From Microcaldota archaeon (GTDB taxonomy: Archaea > Micrarchaeota > Micrarchaeia > Micrarchaeales > Micrarchaeaceae), in assembly GCA_021800515.1 (NCBI GenBank), contig JAJYYU010000005.1, forward strand, positions 1 through 33,040: a DNA stretch of 33,040 bases, written 5' to 3'. The notes under the pieces are model-generated. The model saw only the letters and a list, made by a program, of their open reading frames with translations, was not told the origin of the DNA and searched no databases. A program made the position numbers and the translations under genes. Below, one piece after another: positions 1 to 7,952 of the stretch (position 1 is its first letter; each line of letters opens with the position of its first letter).

Positions 1-43
1 TTCTCAGATTCATACAGAAGTCATGGAAATTATAAGCTCTATG

Positions 44-118
44 GCTCCTTTCGTCTAGTCCGGCCAAGGACACAGGGCTTTCAACCCTGTAACCCGGGTT
101 CAAATCCCGGAAGGAGCA
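44..118 (+). tRNA. tRNA-Glu (anticodon UUC), no intron
   Basis: Complete cloverleaf. The acceptor stem GCTCCTT pairs with AAGGAGC. The D-arm GTCT/AGGAC has GG in the loop. The anticodon stem CAGGG/CCCTG closes the loop CTTTCAA, giving anticodon TTC. The T-arm CCGGG-TTCAAAT-CCCGG is followed by discriminator A. No CCA is encoded and no intron is present, unlike the other two tRNAs in the window. The promoter would lie at or beyond the left edge. Confidence 0.95.
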
Positions 119-180
119 AAAGAATTTCGGGGTTATATATAGCGACCACATTTTGCACCCCTATTCTGTCGTCGAAGCTA

Positions 181-201
181 AAATTTATCGTCGATAAATT
201 T
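181..201. other. Perfect 9-bp inverted repeat with 3-nt spacer
   Basis: AAATTTATC, spacer GTC, then GATAAATTT. It sits between tRNA-Glu and the small reversed gene that starts at 412, so it lies downstream of both. It could be a transcript-end hairpin or a leftover of the mobile DNA nearby. It is AT-rich with no clear T-run on either side. Confidence 0.4.
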
Positions 202-271
202 CGTGTTTCTTAGAGGTAAGATTTTAACATAATTTTAGTATGAAGAAGGGCTGAGATAGAGAAGTATAAGA

Positions 272-412
272 TTATAGACCTTCAATTACTTTGATGAAGC
301 TTTTAAAATAAGGAATTATTTGTGTAAACCAACCTTGCGAATAAAAATATGCTACTACTATTATGACTAACACGATAACAATGATTATACCTGCTTTAGC
401 TTTATTTTCCAT
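272..412 (-). CDS. 46-aa single-TM small protein (hypothetical)
   Basis: ATG at 412-410 opens a 46-residue frame with a short basic N-terminus (MENKAKAG), one strongly hydrophobic segment at about residues 8-23, and an amphipathic tail ending in FIKVIEGL. It overlaps the end of the transposase fragment in another frame, so its start lies inside that fragment. It may be a real small membrane protein translated from the transposon promoter, or a chance ORF. I recognise no family. Its main support is the clean TM profile. Confidence 0.4.
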   Translation of the reverse strand: MENKAKAGIIIVIVLVIIVVAYFYSQGWFTQIIPYFKSFIKVIEGL

Positions 413-740
413 TACTTCGCCGTCTATTTTTATACAGTCTTTGTATTATAGATTCAGCAACAGAGCCAATGATCTCCTCGCCAATTTCTCTTCGCACTTT
501 TGAAAATATTGAATGATCTGGCGCATTTTTATAGCCAAATATCTTTAATAAGTTTTTGCTTTCTAATTCTTCAGGTAGCTCTCTATCAGAAACTCGGAAT
601 ATATTTCCAAGACCTAATGCAATTATATGTTTTCCATACATCGTACCATTTCCATACCAGTGGCAAAATTCTTTGCATTTAAAACCAACCTCCGAAATTA
701 TAGAAGGTATTATATTTTTTATTTTCTTTATGATTTTCAT
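402..740 (-). pseudogene. Truncated IS5/IS4-like transposase, N-terminal fragment
   Basis: This 112-residue frame resembles the N-terminal (DUF772/InsH-like) region of IS5/IS4-family transposases: a helix-rich stretch containing RVSDRELPEEL, then LLKIFGYKNAPDHSIFSKVR, which matches the usual 'alG....pS.stlsRf.rrlG' segment. The DDE catalytic part that should follow is missing, because the frame stops at 402 and runs into unrelated sequence. Upstream of its start (811-899) is an IS-end-like repeat with tip CTGTTGAAAAT when read in the transposase direction. That supports a decayed insertion sequence whose 5' end survives. The family assignment rests on the pattern only. Confidence 0.5.
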
Positions 741-810
741 ATTACTACTTTGGCGATGGCTCGCCGTTGATACAGCGACGGGCTCCGCTAATGCTTATGC
801 ATATCTATTT

Positions 811-899
811 ACAAAATGGCCATCAAGGTCGTCCTTGTCGCCAATTTATTAGTGGAAAGATAAAAACAAAAAATTTCTGTATAATTAAATTTTCAACAG
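811..899 (-). repeat. IS-end repeat, copy 1 (tip CTGTTGAAAAT)
   Basis: This stretch ends in ATTTTCAACAG at 889-899. It aligns over about 88 bp with 10911-10998 and more loosely with 1761-1842, sharing blocks such as CCTTGTCGC, AATTTATTA and CTGTATAATTAAATTTTC. It lies upstream of the reversed transposase fragment, which fits the 5' terminus of that insertion sequence. Confidence 0.65.
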
Positions 900-924
900 C
901 CTCTGCCTTTTATATATTGATTAA

Positions 925-1533
925 ATGGAGTATGAATATTCGAATGGAATTTTAAAGCTGCCAGGCATGAAATTAACAATGCTGGATAAAATTGTCTTAG
1001 ATTTCATTTCATTAATAGACTGCAAATATGTCATAATAAGCGGATATGTCGCAATATTATTCGGCAGGAGCAGAAATACAGAGGATGTAGATATTTTCAT
1101 AGAAAATAAAGGCATCAAAGGATTTTTAAAATTTTATCAAAAGGTAACGTCCACATCAAAATATTATCCTTTAAATGCAGAAAATGCGAATGATGCCTAT
1201 GATCTTATGATAAGTACAGGCTCTCTGAGATTTGCGGAGAGAGGGACTTTTGTGCCGAACTTCGAAATCAAATTCCCTAAAGATCAGGCAGATTTCTATT
1301 CTTTGAATAATGCATTAATCGTAGATCTTGGAGAAGGCAGGCGATTAAGATTTTCTCCGCTGGAACTAGAGATTGCATACAAATTATTTCTGGGAAGCGA
1401 CAAAGATTTTGCTGACGCAAGTCATTTATATATAACTTTCAAGGAATCCTTAGACATGCAAAAGCTTAAAGAGTTTCTTAGCGAATTACCTATTAAAAAA
1501 TCTACAATCAAAAATATACTGGGAACAATATGA
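925..1533 (+). CDS. Nucleotidyltransferase-like protein (MNT/AbiEii-type fold), possible toxin-antitoxin component
   Basis: 202 aa. Residues 36-58 carry the minimal nucleotidyltransferase signature: a G at 40, then GRSRNTEDVDIFI with the paired acidic residues D54 and D56 that bind metal in this superfamily. The rest (PLELEIAYKLFLGSDKDFAD) matches the later helical part common to AbiEii/DUF6036-like proteins, which often read 'K..a.r.kD..Dl..l'. The stop overlaps the next gene's ATG (ATGA), so the two are probably translationally coupled. The location beside IS remnants, and a decayed duplicate of part of this gene at 1911-1980, suggest a mobile or addictive module. The toxin-antitoxin role is an inference. 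A housekeeping nucleotidyltransferase is less likely given the context. Confidence 0.65.
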   Translation: MEYEYSNGILKLPGMKLTMLDKIVLDFISLIDCKYVIISGYVAILFGRSRNTEDVDIFIENKGIKGFLKFYQKVTSTSKYYPLNAENANDAYDLMISTGSLRFAERGTFVPNFEIKFPKDQADFYSLNNALIVDLGEGRRLRFSPLELEIAYKLFLGSDKDFADASHLYITFKESLDMQKLKEFLSELPIKKSTIKNILGTI

Positions 1534-1757
1534 AGAAGAACACGAACCTGCTAAAGGTCGCGGATAGGAAGAAGTTCTTCAAGGACCTCGCACTTAGCAA
1601 GAAACGCAATTATGAAAGCAATATGGCTTTTATAAGACTTTATGCAGAGTGGATAAAGCGCGCGAGTAACAAGGAATGGAGTAAAAGGCGCAAACTATTG
1701 ATTGATGAGGTGTATAAAACTAATAGGCGCCTGAGGCTGAATTCAGCGCATAATTAG
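1530..1757 (+). CDS. 75-aa basic partner protein of the nucleotidyltransferase
   Basis: The start ATG overlaps the stop of the nucleotidyltransferase by 4 nt. The protein is highly charged and probably all-helical, with many Lys and Arg (DRKKFFKDLALSKKRNYES, NKEWSKRRKLL). There is no TM segment or cysteine pair. I recognise no family. Tight coupling to a nucleotidyltransferase suggests a partner or modified target, as in two-gene toxin-antitoxin units, but nothing in the sequence shows which gene would be the toxin. Confidence 0.6.
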   Translation: MKKNTNLLKVADRKKFFKDLALSKKRNYESNMAFIRLYAEWIKRASNKEWSKRRKLLIDEVYKTNRRLRLNSAHN

Positions 1758-1760
1758 TTC

Positions 1761-1842
1761 TGCAAAATAGAGCAAAGGTTGTCACTAGGTTATTATTAAA
1801 AAATAAAAACAAAATACTCCTGTTCATCTGAATTTTCAACAG
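1761..1842 (-). repeat. IS-end repeat, copy 2 (degenerate)
   Basis: It ends in AATTTTCAACAG at 1831-1842 and shares TAAAAACAAAA and the surrounding AT-rich blocks with copy 1. As in copy 1, sequence related to the nucleotidyltransferase gene lies just downstream (1911-1980). The spacer order is therefore repeated, pointing to duplication of a unit made of IS end plus gene. Confidence 0.5.
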
Positions 1843-1910
1843 TACGTATCGAAAAAAGACTACACAAATTTCTCCATTGCTTGAAGGAGAAATCGCAGTC
1901 TGGTAAAATA

Positions 1911-1980
1911 AATTTCTATTCTATAAATAATGCATTAATCGTAGATCTTGGAGAAGGCGTTGATTAAGATTTTCTACGTT
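1911..1980 (+). pseudogene. Fragment of a second nucleotidyltransferase gene
   Basis: About 65 bp closely match 1291-1362 inside the intact nucleotidyltransferase gene, including a near-identical stretch of more than 40 bp (shared blocks AATAATGCATTAATCG and TAGATCTTGGAGAAGGC, then GATTAAGATTTTCT). No open frame of useful length surrounds it. A 2-bp difference after GAGAAGGC shifts the frame. It is a decayed remnant of a paralogous or duplicated copy and lies just beyond the end of the reversed ftsY gene. Confidence 0.75.
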
Positions 1981-2022
1981 GATTTTTTATGCGGCATTCC
2001 TTTTTCAATTCCTCAAAATATG

Positions 2023-3357
2023 TCAAGCCGGAAGTACTGAATCAATAATAAACTTTGGGCTGAAGTTTACCAGTGCATCATATGACTCTCCTGTCCCCAT
2101 AAATAATATGGGTGTATCTGTGTCATATGCGATTGAGATTGCATTTCCGCCCTTTGCATCACAGTCGAGCTTAGTAAGTATTATCCCATTTATTTTTATG
2201 AATTTTGAGAATTCATTTATCTGCTCTGAAATTACATGGCCAGATATACTCTCTCCGACAAATAGAGTAATATCAGGCTTTGTCACGCGTGCCATCTTTG
2301 AAATCTCATTTATGAGGTTCTTGTTTGTCTCTTGCCGCCCAGCGCTGTCAATTAATACAACTTTTATATTATGTGCATTCGCATAGTTAATAGCATCAAA
2401 CGCAACGCTTGCAGGATCCGCGCCGTACTTGCTTTTTATTACTGGGACACCTACTTTGTTTGCATGGTACTCTGTCTGCTCTATTGCAGCAGCTCTGAAT
2501 GTATCGCTTGCGGATAGAATTGATGTTATACTGCGCTTCTTCAGTTCATTTGCTATCTTTGCAATTGTGGTTGTCTTTCCTGTTCCATTTGGTCCTATAA
2601 ATAGAATTTTAACAGGAACTTCATTTTTTGCTACCCTATTGCTTATTGTTCCAAACAGATCTATGTAGCTGCCCATGTTTTTATTAAGTACATCATTTAG
2701 TGCCAGCCTTACCTGCTCTATTATCTGCCTGCTTATCTCTTTTGATTCAAATTCATTGTCTCTCAATTTTTTGTCAAGATCTTCTGTAAATCTTTCCATT
2801 GTGTTGTATGATACATCTGACTGCAGCAATGATATCTTCAGCTCATCTAGAAATTGATTTATATCAGAATCATTAAGTTTTATCTTACTTAAAAATACTT
2901 TTTTTATTTTTGTTTTTATTGAAAGATTAATATTGTAATTCTGTTGATTTTTGCTTTTAACTTCTTCATGTTCTGTCTTTGTTTTAGGCTCACTGATCTC
3001 TTTATCCTCTTTCTTATTTATTCCGTTGTCTCTCTCTTTTTGTTCTTGCTTTTTTTGCTCTTGTTTTTTATTTTCTGACACCTTAGGCCCTGTTTCTGCA
3101 GCTTGTGTTTCATCATCTGTAACAGATTTATGATTCTCTTTAGGCGAATTATCAATATCTGAATATTCCTCTGTTTCCGTGTTGTTTGGCTCATTTTTTT
3201 TATTCTCTATGCTATTTTTTGGTTCCTCTGCCGTTGTTTCATTTTTGGATTCTGCATCCTCTTTTACCTCTTCTTTCTTTTCATCTATTTCTGCTTCCTC
3301 TTTTTTGATAAACCCTCGTATTACTCCTGAAATTTTATTTTTAAGCCCTTCAAACAT
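2023..3357 (-). CDS. ftsY: Signal recognition particle receptor FtsY
   Basis: 444 aa. SRP receptor GTPase that docks SRP54-ribosome complexes at the membrane. Residues 1-17 form an amphipathic basic helix (MFEGLKNKISGVIRGFIKK). Residues 18-140 are a very long, Glu/Lys-rich low-complexity A domain. About 145-240 is the helical N domain. From about 250 is the G domain, with P-loop GPNGTGKTT at 255-263, then DTFRAAA, DSAGR, TKLD and GTGE in order. The absence of a Met-rich M domain excludes SRP54. It is the last gene of LX-prefoldin-ftsY, a conserved archaeal order, but 193 bp of AT-rich DNA separates it from pfdA, so it may have its own promoter. Confidence 0.95.
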   Translation of the reverse strand: MFEGLKNKISGVIRGFIKKEEAEIDEKKEEVKEDAESKNETTAEEPKNSIENKKNEPNNTETEEYSDIDNSPKENHKSVTDDETQAAETGPKVSENKKQEQKKQEQKERDNGINKKEDKEISEPKTKTEHEEVKSKNQQNYNINLSIKTKIKKVFLSKIKLNDSDINQFLDELKISLLQSDVSYNTMERFTEDLDKKLRDNEFESKEISRQIIEQVRLALNDVLNKNMGSYIDLFGTISNRVAKNEVPVKILFIGPNGTGKTTTIAKIANELKKRSITSILSASDTFRAAAIEQTEYHANKVGVPVIKSKYGADPASVAFDAINYANAHNIKVVLIDSAGRQETNKNLINEISKMARVTKPDITLFVGESISGHVISEQINEFSKFIKINGIILTKLDCDAKGGNAISIAYDTDTPILFMGTGESYDALVNFSPKFIIDSVLPA

Positions 3358-3550
3358 GTCATCAGCTATATTGTATGCGCTACGTATTAAACTTATATTA
3401 AAGAATTAAAGAGTATACTAAAAATAATTAAAATAAATTATATTAAAATTATATTAAATAAAAATAAATCATAATTAAAATAAATCAAGAAATAAAAAAT
3501 ACCTAAAAATAAAAACAACGCATTGCTGCTCACTCTATGCAAATCAGGAG
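3358..3550. other. AT-only-like spacer between pfdA and ftsY
   Basis: About 190 bp of very AT-rich sequence built from short runs such as TTAAAATAAA and ATATTAAA. I see no ORF or RNA fold. Several TATA-like words on the minus strand could serve ftsY, but none is singled out. Confidence 0.5.
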
Positions 3551-4039
3551 TTATTTGCTATGCAGTTCATGTCCTCCATGTTCGTGGCGTGCATTGAGTT
3601 CTGATAATTTATAAGTGATTTTAAAAAGTATGTCTCTAATTTCACTTCTGCCTTTGTTCAAGAATTCGATCTCTTTTTCATATGCTTTTATTTTTTTGTC
3701 TATAAATTTTTTTGCGTCTTCTATGCTTTTTTCAGCAATGTAGTTTAATCCTATATTTACAAGCATAGTGCCAGTATTTTCTATCTTTGCATTTGCATAT
3801 ATGCTGTTTCCAAGGTTTATGACCAGACTTCCATTTTTGATATCCTCCTCTTTGCCGAGTACGAGAGAGGAGTTAATAAGCTCATTCAGCACCTTCGCAT
3901 GGTTGTTTATGTTTTGGGTCGTATTATTATACTGTGTTTCATATATGCTATAAAGATATTCCAACTGATCAGCAGAATTGCTTTTTTCAATTAATGCATT
4001 TACATCCATGTCCTGTCCATTGCTTTCCTGTGCACTCAT
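3551..4039 (-). CDS. pfdA: Prefoldin alpha subunit
   Basis: 162 aa, slightly longer than the usual 140-150 because of an N-terminal extension (MSAQESNGQDMDV) and a His-rich tail (ARHEHGGHELHSK). Two long coiled-coil helices (about residues 14-60 and 105-150) flank the beta-hairpin core (NGSLVINLGNSIYANAKI, then GTMLVNIGLNYIAEKS), the alpha-class prefoldin layout. It forms a hexameric ATP-independent chaperone with the beta subunit, which passes unfolded proteins to the thermosome. Its ATG overlaps the stop of the LX gene (ATGA), so the two are coupled. The His-rich tail is unusual and might bind metal. Confidence 0.9.
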   Translation of the reverse strand: MSAQESNGQDMDVNALIEKSNSADQLEYLYSIYETQYNNTTQNINNHAKVLNELINSSLVLGKEEDIKNGSLVINLGNSIYANAKIENTGTMLVNIGLNYIAEKSIEDAKKFIDKKIKAYEKEIEFLNKGRSEIRDILFKITYKLSELNARHEHGGHELHSK

Positions 4040-4206
4040 TTGCTCATCTCCTTTATCTCAGTTATAACTATGCTGTGCTTTCTTATTTTTTGCTTGCTGC
4101 CCAGCTTTACGTATGCTATTTCCTTTGCATAGGACTTGTTGCTCGCCTCTACCTCTATCTTAAATACAGAGTTCTTTTTTATTGTACCGCTAACTAAAAA
4201 CTTCAT
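4036..4206 (-). CDS. rplX: Ribosomal protein LX (eL20/L18Ae family), short
   Basis: A 56-residue frame starting MKFLVSGTIKKNSVFKIEVE and continuing with YAKEIAYVKLGSKQKIRKHS and IVITEIKEM. This is the usual archaeal LX pattern, where the typical protein is about 57-80 aa. It belongs to the large ribosomal subunit. It precedes pfdA with a 4-nt overlap, and the LX-prefoldin-FtsY order, known from many archaea, supports the call. A TATA-like word (TTATATAAG, minus strand, about 4288-4296) lies roughly 85 nt upstream. Confidence 0.88.
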   Translation of the reverse strand: MKFLVSGTIKKNSVFKIEVEASNKSYAKEIAYVKLGSKQKIRKHSIVITEIKEMSK

Positions 4207-4659
4207 AAAATCACTAAAAATATGAATAACAAATAGCCATGATTGGCATTCCTAATCGTTAGTATGTGCTCTTTTCTGTTTTTGCTTATATAATATTGTA
4301 ATGGATTATTGTCATAGACCCTGCTGCAGAATAAAAACCAATAACACAATCGCATATTCTATTTTATTTAATAATATGCTTATATGTTTAGACTATGAAA
4401 TGAATTAATATAATAAGGTATAACTAAAATATTTATATATTTTTGTTAAACCCTGTATTACAGATTTGTTAGATAATGTTCTTCTCTATCCCTCTCTATT
4501 TCATATTTTCCCTGCTTTAATGAAATAGTCACATTTATCTGTTTAAGGCAGGCTTTTGCATTTGATTTGCTGCTTCTATTTAAACTTATATTTTAATATT
4601 TTAATATTAAATTTTAATGGTTATTTAAAAATAAAAAATATGGATAAATAATGGATTAA
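4207..4659. promoter_or_regulatory. Divergent intergenic region, rplX / asnS
   Basis: 453 bp of AT-rich DNA without a convincing ORF or structured RNA. It separates rplX (minus) from asnS (plus) and should hold both promoters. Candidates are TTATATAAG on the minus strand near 4290 for rplX, and TTATTTAAAAATA at about 4621-4633 on the plus strand, some 30 nt before the asnS ATG, compatible with a leaderless or nearly leaderless mRNA. A short hairpin, GCC-ATGATT-GGC near 4233, is too small to call. Confidence 0.5.
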
Positions 4660-5973
4660 ATGGAAACTATTTTTAGGGAGATATCTGGGACAATTCCTAT
4701 TAAGGAAGCAATACAGCATATAGGCTCTGCAGTTGCTATCAGAGGTTGGATTCATAGGAAGCGTGGCAGCGCCAAGAGGATATTTATAATAATGAGGGAT
4801 GTGACAGGTATAATACAGTGCGTTGCTGATAAGTCAGCGCTATCAGAATCAAGATGGGCTGAACTTGATAGAGCATATATAGAGTCAAGCGCAGTTGTTT
4901 TAGGCGTTATAAAAAAAGATGAACGATCTCAGACTGGCTACGAACTTACAGTTTCTGATTTTAGGCTGATATCAAACAATGAGCAGCAGTTTCCGATAAC
5001 AGAATACCAGAGCCCTGAATTTCTTCTTGATGTAAGGCATCTTTGGCTCAGGAGCCTGAGGATGATAAACATAATGAAAGCGCGTTCGTTAATCTTTAAG
5101 TATGCAAGAGACTTCCTAGATTCTAAAGGTTTTTTTGAAATAACACCTCCATTGATTACGCAGGCAGGAGGCGAGACAGGGGCAAATCTCTTTGAGCTAG
5201 ACTATTTTGGTCAGAAGGCATACCTTACGGAGTCATCGCAGCTTTATGCAGAAGCTATGATCTTCGCGCTTGAAAAGGTTTATTCTTTCGCGCCGTCCTA
5301 CAGGGCAGAAAAATCCCGTACGATCAAGCATCTTGCAGAATACTGGCATCTTGAGCCTGAGATTGCATACTTCAACAATGAACAGAATATGGCGCTTCAG
5401 GAGGATCTTGTATCCCATATTGCAAACAAGTTCTCCTCAGAAAGTGATATCCTAGACTTTTTCAACATTGACAGAAATGAACTTCTTAGCATAAAGCCCC
5501 CTTTCAAAAGAGTCAGCTACGAGGAAGCTTTAGGGATCTTGAATGCAAGAGGGGCAAAGAAGGAATGGGGAGATGATTTTGGAGTCGAGGATGAAAGGCT
5601 TTTAACAGAAGATGAAAAAAAACCAATGTTCATATATAACTGGCCAAAGGAGATAAAAGCATTCTATATGCCAGTCAATCCGGACGACCCTCGCACAGTG
5701 CTGTGTTCTGACCTTCAGGCTCCAGCAGGCAATGGCGAGATAATAGGGGGAAGCGAGAGGATATGGGATGCGAATGAGCTTATTGCAAGAATGAATGAGA
5801 AAGGCCTTAACATTAGCAAATATTCTTGGTATATAGACCTTAGGCGCTACGGCTCTGTCCCACATTCTGGATTTGGGATGGGAATAGAGCGTATAATAAA
5901 ATGGCTGCTGCATCTTGACCACATCAGGGATGCAATCCCCTTCCCAAGAATGATAAATAGGGTTACTCCATAG
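4660..5973 (+). CDS. asnS: Asparaginyl-tRNA synthetase (archaeal type)
   Basis: 437 aa, close to the ~434 of archaeal AsnRS. Class IIb enzyme that charges tRNA-Asn with asparagine. Residues 1-105 are the OB-fold anticodon-binding domain (AIRGWIHRKRGSAKRIFIIM). The catalytic domain follows, with ETGANLFELDYF, AYLTESSQLYAEAMIFALEK, motif 2 SYRAEKSRTIKHLAEYWHLE, and motif 3 GSVPHSGFGMGIERI near the C-terminus. HLAEYWHLE and the WGDDFG segment fit AsnRS. Archaeal AspRS reads HLNE.ts.d.E instead. ATGs just upstream run straight into stops, so 4660 is the start. Confidence 0.9.
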   Translation: METIFREISGTIPIKEAIQHIGSAVAIRGWIHRKRGSAKRIFIIMRDVTGIIQCVADKSALSESRWAELDRAYIESSAVVLGVIKKDERSQTGYELTVSDFRLISNNEQQFPITEYQSPEFLLDVRHLWLRSLRMINIMKARSLIFKYARDFLDSKGFFEITPPLITQAGGETGANLFELDYFGQKAYLTESSQLYAEAMIFALEKVYSFAPSYRAEKSRTIKHLAEYWHLEPEIAYFNNEQNMALQEDLVSHIANKFSSESDILDFFNIDRNELLSIKPPFKRVSYEEALGILNARGAKKEWGDDFGVEDERLLTEDEKKPMFIYNWPKEIKAFYMPVNPDDPRTVLCSDLQAPAGNGEIIGGSERIWDANELIARMNEKGLNISKYSWYIDLRRYGSVPHSGFGMGIERIIKWLLHLDHIRDAIPFPRMINRVTP

Positions 5974-5984
5974 GTGCAATAATC

Positions 5985-7010
5985 ATGCAACAATTTATCC
6001 TGTTTGCTATTTTGTATATATTTGTATTATTCGGAGTGTTTTTTGCAGCAATTTTTTTTATTGATGCAAAAAAAGAAAAAAATAATATAAAAAGGAAAGA
6101 TAAGCGCATATCAGACCCTTTAAGAAAGCAGACTGTATTCTTCCTAGTGTCTCTTGCGCTGGCAGCAGCAATCGCTATAATTTTCTATAATTCTGCATTT
6201 TTCATAGTCGGTGCGCTTGTTATATCCTCAATATCATTTGCTGCTTCTTTCTTTTATTCCAGAAGTTCAAAGAAGTTTATCCTTGCGCTCTTCCTCTTAT
6301 TAGCTATTGTAGTTTATTTTACTTCTTTTGGATATCTCCAATTGTTTATTCAGGTATTTCCAGTTGCTACAATACTTGGGTTCATATCAAAAAATTCAAC
6401 ACTAATAAACCTTGAGCAGGACCTGAAAATTATTCCTGCTAAAAAAAATATTAAGGTAGAACTGCAAAGAGATATATTTCAGATTTTTATAGGCCTCCTA
6501 ATTATTCTGATATTAATATATCTGCGCTCGGCATTACTGGTAATCACTTTTCTTACTTTATTCAGCTACTTGCTGATAAATATAATTTCATTTGACATCA
6601 AGAAAGGAAATGTGATTACAGATGCACTGAAACAGCTTGAAAGAATAAACATTGTCTATGGGACAGGAGCAATATATCTTGCCTGCTCTGCGCTGCTTAT
6701 ACTAGCATTTGTAGGCAATCTTATTGCAATTATAGGGCTAATAGCAATATTTTTTGCAGATTCAATGGCAACCATAGTAGGAATAACATTTAGAGGTATT
6801 AGGCTGCCATATAACAAGCACAAAACGATTGTAGGCTCTGCAGCATTCTTTGCAGTTTTGTTTGCATTTGAAATGCTGTTAAGCGTAAAGCTTACCTACG
6901 CTGTACCAATTGCATTTACGCTTGCAGTTATCGAAAGCATGGAATTTGAAGATAACTTAAGTATAATGCTTGCGATAATAATACTATCATTTGCAATCTC
7001 CATTGCATAA
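5985..7010 (+). CDS. Polytopic membrane protein of the SEC59/VTE5 (dolichol/phytol kinase-like) family
   Basis: 341 aa with about 8-10 TM segments. The diagnostic part is the C-terminal third: FADSMATIVGITFRGIRLPY followed by NKHKTIVGSAAFF. This matches the conserved 'gDs.AsiiG..fG...l....KTleGS.aff' signature of CTP-dependent polyprenol and phytol kinases and related cytidylyltransferase-like enzymes. The probable role is phosphorylating an isoprenoid alcohol for lipid or glycan-carrier metabolism. It starts 12 nt after asnS and is likely co-transcribed with it. The first ~40 residues hold one TM and a Lys-rich loop. The substrate cannot be read from sequence. Confidence 0.65.
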   Translation: MQQFILFAILYIFVLFGVFFAAIFFIDAKKEKNNIKRKDKRISDPLRKQTVFFLVSLALAAAIAIIFYNSAFFIVGALVISSISFAASFFYSRSSKKFILALFLLLAIVVYFTSFGYLQLFIQVFPVATILGFISKNSTLINLEQDLKIIPAKKNIKVELQRDIFQIFIGLLIILILIYLRSALLVITFLTLFSYLLINIISFDIKKGNVITDALKQLERINIVYGTGAIYLACSALLILAFVGNLIAIIGLIAIFFADSMATIVGITFRGIRLPYNKHKTIVGSAAFFAVLFAFEMLLSVKLTYAVPIAFTLAVIESMEFEDNLSIMLAIIILSFAISIA

Positions 7011-7098
7011 TGCATACTCAAATATTATTTATGTGGTCTCTAAAATACTTTTAATATTTTTGCAGAAAATAACTTTTTAATATGCATAGTACGAGATC

Positions 7099-7124
7099 CC
7101 AAACCACTGCTTAAAGCGGTTTGG
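7099..7124. terminator. Hairpin between convergent genes
   Basis: CCAAACC (7099-7105) pairs with GGTTTGG (7118-7124). The loop can add a GCT/AGC pairing. It lies between the kinase-like gene (plus) and the six-TM protein gene (minus), so it could end one or both transcripts, or be part of a small RNA. T-rich tracts lie nearby but not directly adjacent. Confidence 0.4.
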
Positions 7125-7192
7125 CTGTTACAATATAAAAATAAAAAAAGCCTGTAACCAATTTCCACTTCGATTTTATATATTTCTAATTT

Positions 7193-7864
7193 TTATCTCT
7201 TTTTTCTAGGGTTTTGGTTTTTTGATTCCATCTTTCTAGCGAGTTCTGCATAGGCATTGACTACTTCCTGCGATGAATGGAATATCAATGCTATTCCAAC
7301 TATCCCTGAAATTAATATTGCAGATACCAATGTTACAAAATAGATAATAGATATTGGTACAGATGTTGAATAAAATGAGTTGATTGCAAATATTATCCAA
7401 AGCGCAAGCCCGCCGAATCCTATTTCATTGAAATAGTATTTGAACACTCCTCCTATTGAAAGATATAACAGAATTAAAAATCCTCCAAACATAAATATTG
7501 CGCTTAAAGCCTGCAATGGTGCTTTTAATAGATACACTGGAAGAGTAAATAATAATATGCTTAATAATATTACGAAGATCCATGTTCGCACATGTTTAAT
7601 GTGAGCTATTTTTTCATTCGAGTTCATTAAATCCGCTAATGAACTGTGTGCATAAAGAAGATTTGTGATTATTATTAAAAACGAAAATATTACCAGTATT
7701 GCAATAAATAGCATAATGATTGATAAGTTGATTATTGTCCCAAATAAAGATATGCTTGAGATACTTATTGCCAGTATGAGAGAAAGAAGTAATAAAGCTA
7801 CTCCTATCACCCTTCCATAAACATAAATTCCATGTTTCCTTATATGCGTTCTTAAATATTCCAT
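7193..7864 (-). CDS. Six-TM membrane protein, unknown function
   Basis: 223 aa with six hydrophobic segments (about residues 18-40, 47-70, 93-112, 120-140, 150-172, 175-195). A basic N-terminus (RTHIRKHG) and a charged C-terminal tail (ELARKMESKNQNPRKKR) are both expected in the cytoplasm. No catalytic motif is visible. The sole paired-charge loop is MNSNEKIAHIKHVR between TM2 and TM3. It is divergent from the LSm gene, and a TATA-like word at 7888-7897 sits about 25 nt before its ATG. I do not recognise a family. Confidence 0.75.
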   Translation of the reverse strand: MEYLRTHIRKHGIYVYGRVIGVALLLLSLILAISISSISLFGTIINLSIIMLFIAILVIFSFLIIITNLLYAHSSLADLMNSNEKIAHIKHVRTWIFVILLSILLFTLPVYLLKAPLQALSAIFMFGGFLILLYLSIGGVFKYYFNEIGFGGLALWIIFAINSFYSTSVPISIIYFVTLVSAILISGIVGIALIFHSSQEVVNAYAELARKMESKNQNPRKKR

Positions 7865-7887
7865 GCCAATCCCTTATTACTATTAAT

Positions 7888-7911
7888 CTATATAAAAGAA
7901 TATATTTAAAT
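7888..7911. promoter_or_regulatory. Divergent TATA elements, membrane protein / LSm
   Basis: On the minus strand TTTTATATAG (7897-7888) lies about 25-28 nt before the ATG at 7864, right for a leaderless transcript. On the plus strand ATATATTTAAAT (7900-7911) lies about 45 nt before the LSm ATG at 7953, giving a leader near 20 nt. The two boxes are adjacent, so expression could be coupled. Confidence 0.5.
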
Positions 7912-7952
7912 ACTTCTGTCCAAATAACATTACAATATATTTTGGTGTTTTT

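Noticed and set aside
2023-3357. SRP54 (Ffh) instead of FtsY
   Set aside because: It has a long acidic N-terminal A domain and no C-terminal M domain.
4207-4659. SRP RNA or RNase P RNA in the large spacer
   Set aside because: No conserved cores (such as the RNase P CR regions or an SRP helix 8 motif) on either strand; the sequence is too AT-rich.
4660-5973. Calling this an aspartyl-tRNA synthetase
   Set aside because: The motif 2 region (RTIKHLAEYWHLE) and overall pattern match archaeal AsnRS, not AspRS.
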